Shown: one piece after another, positions 1 to 5,249 of the stretch
Layout of the letters: each line of letters opens with the position of its first letter
Position numbering within the stretch: position 1 is the first letter of the stretch
Source of the DNA: an uncultured Oscillospiraceae bacterium
GTDB taxonomy: Bacteria > Bacillota > Clostridia > Oscillospirales > Ruminococcaceae
Direction: 5' to 3'
Length of the DNA stretch: 5,280 bases
Assembly: GCA_910579545.1 (NCBI GenBank)
Contig: CAJTVI010000101.1
Coordinates: 1-5,280 of the forward strand
Position numbers and translations under genes: made by a program
The notes under the pieces: generated by a model
The model's database searches: none
What the model saw: the letters and a program-made list of their open reading frames with translations, nothing else
Told to the model about the DNA's origin: nothing

Positions 1-34
1 GGTTGGCGGCCCGCCGCTTTTACCAACCGCATAT

Positions 35-74
35 AAAAGCCCCGGCCCCCTCCGTTGAGGGGGCCGGGGCTTTT
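35..74. terminator. Bidirectional intrinsic terminator
   Basis: A perfect 18-bp inverted repeat (35-52 and 57-74) flanks a 4-nt loop CGTT. The arms begin with AAAA and end with TTTT, so the hairpin has a short U-tract on both strands. The core is almost entirely G/C and should be very stable. It lies 57 bp past the stop codon of the minus-strand kinase-like gene and should end that transcript. The symmetry means it could also end a plus-strand transcript entering from the left. The U-tract is only four bases each way, so efficiency is inferred. Confidence 0.85.
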
Positions 75-131
75 GCCTGTGCTGCAAAGGGCCGGGGATC
101 GCCGCCCATGCCCCTCAAAGGGGCGCGGGGC

Positions 132-743
132 TCAGGGCGCGGTGCGGGCAAACCAGCGCTGGGCAAATTCCGCCACGGCGGGGGCCAGCTCCTTGATCTG
201 CCAGCCGCTGGTGTTGATGGTCAGGTGGTAGCTGTCCGCCTGGCCCCAGCGGCTGTCCGACAGCATCTCCCGGCTGCGGGCGCGGGCCTTGTCGATCTGG
301 CGCATCTTCTGCTCAATGGCCTTGCGGCTCAGCTCCTCGCCCTCAGCGGCCCGCTCGGCGCAGCGGCGCACCTTGGCGTTCGTGTCGGCGCACACAAACA
401 GGGTCAGCGGCGCGTACTGCGCCAGCAAAATGTCCGCGTCCCGCCCCACGATCACACAGTCCCGCCCAGCCTTGGCAATGCCGTCGATCACCTTTTTCTG
501 CTCCACCAGCAGCTCCATCTGGGGCGCCTGAAAGCCGAACGCCGCGCCGTAGGTCAGCGGCACCTGCTGCCAGGCGTGGGTCTCCATGGCCTTTTCCACA
601 TAGTTTTCGTCCAGCCCGCAGGCCCCGGCGATCGCCGTAATGATCTCGCGGTCGTAGTAATCAAAGCCCAAAAGGTCGGCAAGGCGTTTGCCAAGCTCCC
701 GCCCGCCGCTGCCAAACTCGCGGCTGATCGTAATAATCTTCAC
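132..743 (-). CDS. Cytidylate kinase-like family protein
   Basis: A 203-residue cytosolic P-loop protein of the cytidylate-kinase-like (Cytidylate_kin2) family, related to CMP kinase, which transfers phosphate from ATP to CMP/dCMP. Visible features are the N-terminal strand and glycine-rich nucleotide loop ISREFGSGGRELGKRLA (6-22), the FDYYDREI segment (27-34), VIVGRDADILL (97-107), and an Arg-rich lid-like helix around KARARSRE (152-159). The start is GTG at 741-743: an AAAGGA ribosome site (753-758 on the plus strand) lies nine bases before it. The nearby ATG at 752-754 is in another frame. The gene stands alone, divergent from the scp cluster, with its own promoter and terminator. Members of this family are often extra copies beside a true cmk, and their substrate is usually untested, so CMP kinase activity is inference; the family assignment is firm. 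Confidence 0.88.
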   Translation of the reverse strand: MKIITISREFGSGGRELGKRLADLLGFDYYDREIITAIAGACGLDENYVEKAMETHAWQQVPLTYGAAFGFQAPQMELLVEQKKVIDGIAKAGRDCVIVGRDADILLAQYAPLTLFVCADTNAKVRRCAERAAEGEELSRKAIEQKMRQIDKARARSREMLSDSRWGQADSYHLTINTSGWQIKELAPAVAEFAQRWFARTAP

Positions 744-752
744 AGGAACCCA

Positions 753-758
753 TCCTTT
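753..758 (-). promoter_or_regulatory. Ribosome binding site fixing a GTG start
   Basis: On the minus strand this reads AAAGGA, nine bases before the GTG at 743-741. It decides in favour of the GTG, since the first conserved residues (MKIITISREF) begin exactly there and the ATG just upstream is out of frame. Confidence 0.75.
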
Positions 759-824
759 CGTTCAAAAGGGCGGCGGCTTTGCCCGCGCCGCTCAGCGCCC
801 GGGCGCCGCCGTTTTTATACGCTA

Positions 825-854
825 ATTTTAGCATGCCCGGCGCGCTCAAGTCAA
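825..854 (-). promoter_or_regulatory. Sigma-A-type promoter of the kinase-like gene
   Basis: On the minus strand the -35 box is TTGACT (854-849, five of six consensus bases). An 18-bp spacer follows, then the -10 box TAAAAT (830-825, five of six). The -10 is preceded by TGC, which matches the extended -10 motif. Transcription would start near 818, giving a leader of about 75 nt before the GTG start. A/T-rich boxes of this quality stand out in such GC-rich DNA. Confidence 0.75.
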
Positions 855-865
855 CCAAAGCGCGG

Positions 866-881
866 GCGGCGGGTACGCCGC
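866..881. repeat. Small inverted repeat between divergent promoters
   Basis: GCGGCG (866-871) and CGCCGC (876-881) form a perfect 6-bp inverted repeat around GGTA. It lies just upstream of the minus-strand -35 box (849-854). It could be an operator half-site pair or simply a product of G/C bias; nothing in the sequence decides this. Confidence 0.35.
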
Positions 882-910
882 GGGGGTTGTACCTCGGGGC
901 GCGGCAAGGT

Positions 911-927
911 CCCGCGGCCGCCGCGGG
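911..927. repeat. Perfect 7-bp dyad upstream of the plus-strand promoter
   Basis: CCCGCGG (911-917) and CCGCGGG (921-927) are perfect inverted copies around CCG. The dyad ends 21 bp before the -35 box of the plus-strand promoter (949), a position suited to a regulator binding between the two divergent promoters. No regulator family is recognised, and G/C-only palindromes can arise by chance in DNA of this composition. Confidence 0.4.
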
Positions 928-948
928 CCGCTGTCCCCAAAACGCCCC

Positions 949-977
949 TTGTGCTTAAAAGCCAAAGCAGGTATAAT
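949..977 (+). promoter_or_regulatory. Sigma-A-type promoter of the M50-scpAB cluster
   Basis: A perfect -10 box TATAAT (972-977) lies 17 bp after a weak -35 candidate TTGTGC (949-954, only TTG conserved). Transcription would start near 984, about 33 nt before the ATG of the M50 gene. The perfect -10 in an A/T-rich island and the ideal spacing are the main support; the poor -35 may mean the promoter is modest or needs an activator. No other promoter was seen before scpA, so it probably serves the whole cluster. Confidence 0.7.
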
Positions 978-1016
978 AAAAAGGCTACAACAAAAAGCGG
1001 AAAGGGGGCGCGGGCC

Positions 1017-1676
1017 ATGCTTGCAAGCCGGCAGCAGGTGCTGGGCTATTTGCTGCGCGCCATCGTAATGCTGCTCGCCATCCCCCTGCACGAGGCGGCC
1101 CACGCCTGGGTCAGCGACGCGCTGGGCGATCCCACCGCGCGCAACCGGGGCAGGCTCACCTTAAACCCCATCGCCCATTTTGACCCTCTGGGCGCCATCT
1201 GCATGATCTTTGCCGGGGTGGGCTGGGCAAAGCCGGTGCCCGCCAACCCCCAGCGGTTCAAAAACCCCCGGGTGGGCATGGCGCTTACCGCGGCGGCGGG
1301 GCCGGCGGCCAACCTTTTGCTGGCCTACCTCTCGGCCATCCTGTATAAGCTGCTTTACAGCCTCTCGCCCAACACCACCATCTGGAATTTCCTTTTGCAG
1401 CTGCTGTATATGATGCTCACCCTCAACGTTACGCTGGCGGTTTTTAACCTGCTGCCGGTGCCCCCATTCGACGGCAGCCGCATCGCCGGCCTGCTTTTGC
1501 CAAGGCGGCTGTATTTTAAGGTGATGCAGTACGAGCGGTACCTGTTTATCGGGGTGTTCCTGCTTTTGATGCTTGGCGTGCTGGATTACCCGCTCTACCT
1601 GCTGCAAAGCGCGGCCTTCCGCTGGCTGGACGCCGCCACCCGGTTTGTGGATCTTTTGCTGCTGCGCCTTTTTTAG
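1017..1676 (+). CDS. Site-2 protease family (M50) membrane metalloprotease
   Basis: A 219-residue polytopic membrane protein of the M50 family, which cuts substrates within the membrane using zinc. It has the zinc-binding HEAAH motif in the first hydrophobic segment (25-29, catalytic Glu26), the following NPIAHFDPLG (50-59), the conserved AAAGPAANLLLA (92-103), and NLLPVPPFDG (144-153), where Asp152 is the expected third zinc ligand. Further hydrophobic stretches lie near 105-115, 122-146 and 165-185. Length and motifs fit the small, PDZ-free bacterial M50 proteins often found next to scpA in Firmicutes; their substrates are mostly unknown. The start is ATG 1017, eight bases after AAAGGGGG (1001-1008). 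The frame stays open far upstream, but that part is antisense to the kinase gene and is not coding. It is the first gene of the cluster, 31 nt before scpA. Confidence 0.92.
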   Translation: MLASRQQVLGYLLRAIVMLLAIPLHEAAHAWVSDALGDPTARNRGRLTLNPIAHFDPLGAICMIFAGVGWAKPVPANPQRFKNPRVGMALTAAAGPAANLLLAYLSAILYKLLYSLSPNTTIWNFLLQLLYMMLTLNVTLAVFNLLPVPPFDGSRIAGLLLPRRLYFKVMQYERYLFIGVFLLLMLGVLDYPLYLLQSAAFRWLDAATRFVDLLLLRLF

Positions 1677-1707
1677 CGCGCGGCGGCTTTCGTATTGGAG
1701 TGTGTAA

Positions 1708-2445
1708 ATGGAGACCCTTACCTTTAAGCTAGAGGATTTTGAAGGCCCGCTGGACCTGTTGCTCCACCTTGTAAGCAAAAACAAGATGGACCTGTACGAT
1801 ATCCCCATCCTTGCCCTGATCGACCAGTACACCGCCCTCATCGCCACCTTGGAGGAGGGCCGGCTGGAGGCGGCCAGCGAGTTTATCGAGATGGCGGCGC
1901 GGCTGGTGCAGATGAAAAGCACCCTGCTTTTGCCCCGCAGCGAGGAAGCCGAGCGGATGCAGCAGGAGCTCACCGGCCAGCTGATCGAATACGAGGCCTG
2001 CAAGCGGATGGCCGGCCGGCTGGGCCGGCTTGCGCAGGATACCTTTATTGCGGTGCGCCGCCCGATGCAGACCGAGCAGAGCACCGACTACCGGCTGCGG
2101 CACGAGCCCTCGCTGCTGGCCGACGCCTGGAACGGGCTGATGGGCCGCTCGCTGCGCCGGCGCGCCCCCAGCCAGGAGCGGTTCGAGCCGCTGGTCACCG
2201 CGCCCTTTGTCTCGGTGGAATCCCGGGTGGTGCATGTGCTGCGCGGGCTTTTGCGGGGGCGGGTGCAGGCGCTGCGGCAGCTGTTTTCCCGCAAGGACAG
2301 CCGCAGCCAGACCGTGGCCACCTTTTTGGCCGTGCTGGAGCTGGTGCGGGCCGGCCGGGTGACCATCGGCCAGAACGAGAGCCTTGCCCTGGTGCAGGGC
2401 CGGGTGCGCGGGCTGCAAAAAGGGGAGGGCGGTTCATGGACCTGA
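1708..2445 (+). CDS. scpA: Segregation and condensation protein A (ScpA)
   Basis: ScpA is the kleisin subunit of the bacterial SMC-ScpA-ScpB condensin. It bridges the SMC head domains, with ScpB bound to its middle, to organise the chromosome for segregation. The 245-residue product has the typical N-terminal FEGPLDLLLHLVSKNKMDLYDIPI block (11-34, residues 20 and under per quoted piece: FEGPLDLLLHLV then SKNKMDLYDIPI), the helix FIEMAARLVQMKSTLLLP (59-76), a variable middle, and a C-terminal winged-helix region around VATFLAVLELVRAGRV (203-218) that contacts the SMC head. Its length is normal for the family. The ATG at 1708 follows TTGGAG (1695-1700) by seven bases. Its last 10 nt overlap scpB. 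The middle part (about 125-190) is rich in Arg and Leu but shows no break. Confidence 0.96.
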   Translation: METLTFKLEDFEGPLDLLLHLVSKNKMDLYDIPILALIDQYTALIATLEEGRLEAASEFIEMAARLVQMKSTLLLPRSEEAERMQQELTGQLIEYEACKRMAGRLGRLAQDTFIAVRRPMQTEQSTDYRLRHEPSLLADAWNGLMGRSLRRRAPSQERFEPLVTAPFVSVESRVVHVLRGLLRGRVQALRQLFSRKDSRSQTVATFLAVLELVRAGRVTIGQNESLALVQGRVRGLQKGEGGSWT

Positions 2446-3140
2446 AACAGTATAAGGGCGCGGTGGAGGCCATGCTGTTTGCCTGCGCCGAGCCGGTAAG
2501 CGCCGAGCGGATGGCCGGGGTGCTGGAGATCGAGCCCGAGGTGGTGGAGCGGCTGCTGGCCTCTTTGCAGGACGATTACGACGCGGCCGGCCGGGGCATC
2601 CGCCTTTACCAGATGGAGGACCACTGGCAGCTTGGTACCAAAAACGCGTATGGCGCTTTTGTAAAGCAGATCCTGGACACCCGCCGCAACGTGCCGCTCA
2701 CCCAGGCGGCTTTGGAGGTGCTGGCCACCGTCGCCTACAACCAGCCGGTCTCCCGCTCCTTCATCGAGCAGGTGCGCGGGGTGGATTCCTCTTCCACCGT
2801 CTCAAACCTGCTGGAAAAGGGCCTCATCGAGGAGGCCGGCCGGCTGGACCTGCCCGGGCGGCCGGTGAGCTTTCGCACCACCGACGCCTTTTTGCGCACC
2901 TTTGGGCTGAACAGCCTTGCCCAGCTGCCCCCCTTGCACGGTGAGGAGCTGCCGCTGGAGCAGCTGGCCCAGGACGGCCTGCCCCCGGCGGGGGATACGC
3001 CGCCCGCGGATGAACCGCCTGCGGCTACGGCAAACGCCGAACCCCCGGCCCCGCCGGAGCCTCTCGCGGGGGCCCAGCCCCCAGCCCCGGCAAACGCCGA
3101 ACCCCCGGCCCCGCCGCTGCCCGGCCGGGAGGACGCCTGA
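2436..3140 (+). CDS. scpB: Segregation and condensation protein B (ScpB)
   Basis: ScpB dimerises and binds the middle of ScpA, stabilising the SMC condensin. The 234-residue product has two winged-helix domains: an N-terminal one (about 4-80, beginning YKGAVEAMLFACAEPVSAER) and a second (about 87-160) with the family signature LEVLATVAYNQPVSR (93-107), the RGVDSSSTVSNLLEKGLI segment (114-131), GRPVSF (141-146) and FLRTFGL (152-158). The conserved fold ends near residue 166. The last 70 or so residues are an acidic, then Pro/Ala-rich tail that looks disordered and contains two copies of ANAEPPAPP. The ATG at 2436 lies inside the end of scpA, seven bases after GGAGG (2424-2428), so coupled translation is likely. 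The stop TGA overlaps the next ATG by one base. Confidence 0.96.
   Translation: MDLKQYKGAVEAMLFACAEPVSAERMAGVLEIEPEVVERLLASLQDDYDAAGRGIRLYQMEDHWQLGTKNAYGAFVKQILDTRRNVPLTQAALEVLATVAYNQPVSRSFIEQVRGVDSSSTVSNLLEKGLIEEAGRLDLPGRPVSFRTTDAFLRTFGLNSLAQLPPLHGEELPLEQLAQDGLPPAGDTPPADEPPAATANAEPPAPPEPLAGAQPPAPANAEPPAPPLPGREDA
3028..3116 (+). repeat. 29-bp direct repeat pair in the scpB tail
   Basis: Positions 3028-3056 and 3088-3116 are identical over 29 bases, with a period of exactly 60 bp. Because 60 is a multiple of three, both copies are read in the same frame and give ANAEPPAPP at residues 199-207 and 219-227 of ScpB. Identity at every base, including third codon positions, suggests a recent duplication or ongoing exchange between copies rather than selection on the peptide alone. 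Confidence 0.9.
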
Positions 3141-3901
3141 TGGGCGCTGTGTGGCTGGCGCTGCGCATACTGCTGTGGGTGCTGGCCGCCCTTTTGGCCC
3201 TTTTGGTGCTGGCCCTGTTTGTGCCGCTGGGGGTGCAGCTGTGCTGGCAGAACGGGGAATTTATTTTGGACGCGCGCGCGGGCTTTTTGCGCCTGCGGCT
3301 CTACCCGCGCAAAAAGGGCTTTGCCCTGCCGGGCCTTGACAAGATATGGGCCTTTTGCAAAAAGCTTTTTTCGGTGGTGAGGTCGGTTTTCCGGGCAATT
3401 TTGGCCGTTCTGCGGCTGCCCCGCCGCCTTTTGCGCAAAAAGCGGCCCAAACGGCCCAAAAGCGCCCCGGCCGCCGGGGCGGCCCCAGCGGCCGGAACGC
3501 CCCCAAAACCGCCCAAGGGCGGGGAAGGGGCCTCGCTGCCCCGCATCGAGTGGAGCCTTGGGCTCATCGCCCGGCTGGCCGGCCTGGCCGGCGGGCTTTT
3601 GCGGCGGATGCTGGCCGGGGTGCGGGTGTCCGGCATCCGGCTGCGGCTGCCGGTGCACGGGCCGGACGCGGCCGCCACCGCCCTGCAGTACGGCCGGCTC
3701 AACGCGGCGCTGCACACCGCCAATGCGGCCCTGAGCAACCTGATGCGGCTGGAGTGGGAGGAGCTGGCCCTCACACCGGATTTTACCGGCGAGGCAAAGG
3801 GCAGCGAATATTTTTCTTGTAAAATCACCACCCGGCTGTTTATAATGGTTACAGCGGGCGTTTGGGCGGTTTACCAGCTCCTGCGCGCCGATGTTTTTTA
3901 A
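3140..3901 (+). CDS. DUF2953 domain-containing membrane protein
   Basis: A 253-residue protein of a family without an assigned biochemical role. An N-terminal transmembrane helix (about 5-32) is followed by a short segment resembling the start of DUF2953 proteins, with ILDARAGFLRLRLYP (41-55). Next come a basic, Pro/Ala/Lys-rich linker (about 94-135) and a C-terminal domain with the recognisable TALQYGRLNAALHTANA and LTPDFTGEA pieces (residues about 180-220), ending in a second hydrophobic segment (LFIMVTAGVWAVYQLL). The ATG at 3140 shares one base with the scpB stop and follows GGGAGG (3127-3132) by seven bases, so it is probably translationally coupled to scpB. In Clostridia, DUF2953 genes commonly sit beside gerW/ytfJ, as here, which hints at an envelope or sporulation-linked role. 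The family call rests on recalled motifs and context. Confidence 0.82.
   Translation: MGAVWLALRILLWVLAALLALLVLALFVPLGVQLCWQNGEFILDARAGFLRLRLYPRKKGFALPGLDKIWAFCKKLFSVVRSVFRAILAVLRLPRRLLRKKRPKRPKSAPAAGAAPAAGTPPKPPKGGEGASLPRIEWSLGLIARLAGLAGGLLRRMLAGVRVSGIRLRLPVHGPDAAATALQYGRLNAALHTANAALSNLMRLEWEELALTPDFTGEAKGSEYFSCKITTRLFIMVTAGVWAVYQLLRADVF
3817..3846 (+). promoter_or_regulatory. Possible internal promoter upstream of gerW
   Basis: TTGTAA (3817-3822, four of six -35 consensus bases) and a perfect TATAAT (3841-3846) are separated by 18 bp. They lie inside the last part of the DUF2953 gene, about 150 bp before the gerW ATG. The A/T-rich boxes also encode family-typical residues (CKITT and LFIMV), so coincidence is possible. 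If real it would let gerW and rluB be expressed apart from scpAB. Confidence 0.4.
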
Positions 3902-3936
3902 GCATCTGTATGGATAAACAAAAATGCTGGATGAAT

Positions 3937-3964
3937 GGGCCCGGCCGCACGGCCGTTTGGGCCC
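3937..3964 (+). other. GC-rich inverted repeats before gerW
   Basis: CGGCC (3942-3946) pairs with GGCCG (3951-3955) around a GCAC loop, and GGGC (3937-3940) can pair with GCCC (3961-3964) outside it. The structure lies in the 93-nt gap between the DUF2953 gene and gerW, shortly before the gerW ribosome site. No T-run follows, so it is not a standard terminator; it might slow transcription or shield the mRNA end. Confidence 0.35.
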
Positions 3965-3975
3965 GCGAATGCAGC

Positions 3976-3983
3976 AAAGGAGG
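3976..3983 (+). promoter_or_regulatory. Strong ribosome binding site of gerW
   Basis: AAAGGAGG is the best match to the ribosome-binding consensus in the window. It lies 11 nt before the ATG at 3995, slightly further than usual. It selects this ATG over the in-frame ATG at 3935, whose extra 20 residues (MGPAARPFGP...) do not resemble the family and would be encoded across the inverted repeat and this site. Confidence 0.8.
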
Positions 3984-3994
3984 GACAACGCTAT

Positions 3995-4402
3995 ATGGCA
4001 GAGCATGCGGTACAGGGCCTGATGGGGGTCACGATGGAAAAGATCCGCGAGATGGTGGATTCCGATACCATCATCGGCAAGCCCATCAAGATCGACGGGA
4101 TCACCATCCTGCCCATCTCCAAGGTGACCTTTGGGTTTGCCTCGGGCGGGTCGGATTTTGGCGCCAGCAGCCAGAAGGACCTGTTTGGCGGCGGCGGCGG
4201 CGCGGGGGTCACCATCCAGCCGGTGGCCTTTTTGGTGGTGCAGGACGGAACCGTGCGCACCGTGCAGCTGGCCGATGCGGGCAACACGGTGGACCGCGCC
4301 ATCACCATGATGCCCGAGATGATGGATAAGGTCAGCAGCCTGCTCAAAAAGGACAAGCCCCAAAACGGGCCGGAGCCGGCCGGGGCCGCCCAGGAGGGCT
4401 GA
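3995..4402 (+). CDS. ytfJ: GerW family sporulation protein (YtfJ)
   Basis: A 135-residue protein of the GerW/YtfJ family. In Bacillus subtilis this protein is made during sporulation, and spores lacking it respond poorly to germinants; its molecular action is not settled. Family signatures are the N-terminal helix (about 6-22), IIGKPIKIDGITILPISKV (26-44), the TFGFASGGSDFG stretch (45-56), a glycine-rich loop GGGGGAGV (65-72) and the strand IQPVAFLVV (74-82). The last 20 or so residues (DKPQNGPEPAGAAQEG) form a polar, probably flexible tail. The start at 3995 is set by the strong ribosome site. It is 93 nt after the DUF2953 gene and 49 nt before rluB. I saw no convincing sigma-F or sigma-G promoter in the gap. 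Its presence indicates an endospore-forming lineage. Confidence 0.93.
   Translation: MAEHAVQGLMGVTMEKIREMVDSDTIIGKPIKIDGITILPISKVTFGFASGGSDFGASSQKDLFGGGGGAGVTIQPVAFLVVQDGTVRTVQLADAGNTVDRAITMMPEMMDKVSSLLKKDKPQNGPEPAGAAQEG
4187..4201 (+). repeat. (GGC)5 trinucleotide run in gerW
   Basis: Five consecutive GGC codons encode Gly65-Gly69 in the glycine-rich loop of GerW. Length change by replication slippage would add or remove glycines without shifting the frame. Glycine-rich loops are usual at this place in the family, so only the pure codon run is notable. Confidence 0.9.
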
Positions 4403-4403
4403 C

Positions 4404-4418
4404 CCCCTCATAAAGGGG
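4404..4418 (+). other. Small hairpin between gerW and rluB
   Basis: CCCCT (4404-4408) and AGGGG (4414-4418) form a 5-bp stem around CATAA, directly after the gerW stop. A second small dyad, CGGG/CCCG (4420-4423 and 4428-4431), follows. There is no T-run, so full termination is unlikely and rluB can be read through from gerW. Confidence 0.35.
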
Positions 4419-4451
4419 CCGGGCAAGCCCGCGCGGCGGAAGGGAAGAAGA

Positions 4452-5249
4452 ATGGCAGAGATACGCATCCAGAAGGTCATGGCGGACCAGGGCCTTTGCT
4501 CCCGCAGGGCGGCCGAGCAGATCATCCGGGAGGGCCGGGTCAAGGTCAACGGGCATCCGGCCGGCCTGGGGGATAAGATGGATCCCGCCCACGACACACT
4601 GATGGTGGACGGCGAGCGGGTGCCGCTGCAAAAAAAGCAGGAGTACCACTACCTGATGCTGCACAAGCCCCGGGGCTATGTGACCACCACCAGCGACGAG
4701 CTGGGCCGCAAGACCGTGATGGACCTTGTGGCCGATTATCCGGTGCGCCTGTTCCCGGTGGGCCGGCTGGACCGGGAGAGCGAGGGCCTTTTGCTGCTCA
4801 CCAACGACGGCGGGTTTGCCAATCTGATGATGCACCCCTCCCACGGGGTCAGCAAGCTGTACCGGGTCACCGTGCGCCCCCGCGCCAGCGAGGAGCAGGT
4901 GGTGGCCCTCAGCAAGGGGGTCACCCTGGAGGACGGCAGCGTCACCCAGCCCGCCGTGATCAACGTTGTGGTGGACGAACCCGGCCGCACCGTGCTGGAG
5001 ATGACCATCAAGGAGGGCAAAAACCGCGAGATCCGCCGCATGTGCGAGGCGGTGGGCCTTGAGGTGGTGCGTCTGCGGCGCAATGCGGTGGGGGCGGTCA
5101 AGCTGGGCATGCTGGCCCCCGGCAGCTACCGCGCGCTGACCAAAAGCGAGCTTAACGCCCTGCGCGCCGCGGCTCAGCGGGGGGTGGCCCGCAGCCAGAA
5201 CGGGGCCGCCGGCCCCGCGCCCAAAGGGGGCCCGCGCCGCCCGCGCTGA
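4452..5249 (+). CDS. rluB: RluB/RsuA-type ribosomal RNA pseudouridine synthase
   Basis: A 265-residue enzyme that converts a uridine in ribosomal RNA to pseudouridine. It has an N-terminal S4 RNA-binding domain (about 4-60: IRIQKVMADQGLCSRRAAEQ, then REGRVKVNG at 26-34), then the catalytic domain starting at LMLHKPRGYVTT (68-79). The GRLDRESEGLLLLTNDG motif (104-120) carries the catalytic Asp107. KLYRV (135-139) and EGKNREIRRM (188-197) complete the family signatures. In Firmicutes this architecture is usually annotated RluB, which modifies 23S rRNA in the peptidyl-transferase region. RsuA (16S) or RluF specificity cannot be excluded from sequence alone. The C-terminal tail (about 238-265) is rich in Ala, Gly, Pro and Arg and may add RNA affinity. 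The ATG at 4452 follows AAGGG (4440-4444) by seven bases. Confidence 0.93.
   Translation: MAEIRIQKVMADQGLCSRRAAEQIIREGRVKVNGHPAGLGDKMDPAHDTLMVDGERVPLQKKQEYHYLMLHKPRGYVTTTSDELGRKTVMDLVADYPVRLFPVGRLDRESEGLLLLTNDGGFANLMMHPSHGVSKLYRVTVRPRASEEQVVALSKGVTLEDGSVTQPAVINVVVDEPGRTVLEMTIKEGKNREIRRMCEAVGLEVVRLRRNAVGAVKLGMLAPGSYRALTKSELNALRAAAQRGVARSQNGAAGPAPKGGPRRPR

Noticed and set aside
3..1016. Long in-frame extension upstream of the M50 gene
   Set aside because: The frame is open from the left edge, but it is antisense to the kinase-like gene and crosses a terminator and both promoters. The ATG at 1017 has a ribosome site and begins the conserved M50 sequence.
1161..2084. A 307-codon open frame on the minus strand
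   Set aside because: It is antisense to the M50 gene and scpA. The translation is rich in Ser/Arg and then Gln/His/Gly without family motifs, and no ribosome site or promoter supports it.
3346..3822. Overlapping 158-codon plus-strand frame inside the DUF2953 gene
   Set aside because: Its translation is a Gly/Ala/Arg-rich frame shadow of the DUF2953 gene, with no start signal of its own.
3935..3994. Upstream ATG start for gerW
   Set aside because: It has no ribosome site, would place the AAAGGAGG motif inside the coding sequence, and adds residues unlike the family.
2735..4597. A 620-codon open frame on the minus strand
   Set aside because: It lies antisense to scpB, the DUF2953 gene, gerW and the start of rluB, all of which have clear family motifs and ribosome sites. 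Its translation is low-complexity Gly/Pro/Ala/Arg sequence without a recognisable domain, as expected for the opposite strand of GC-rich genes.
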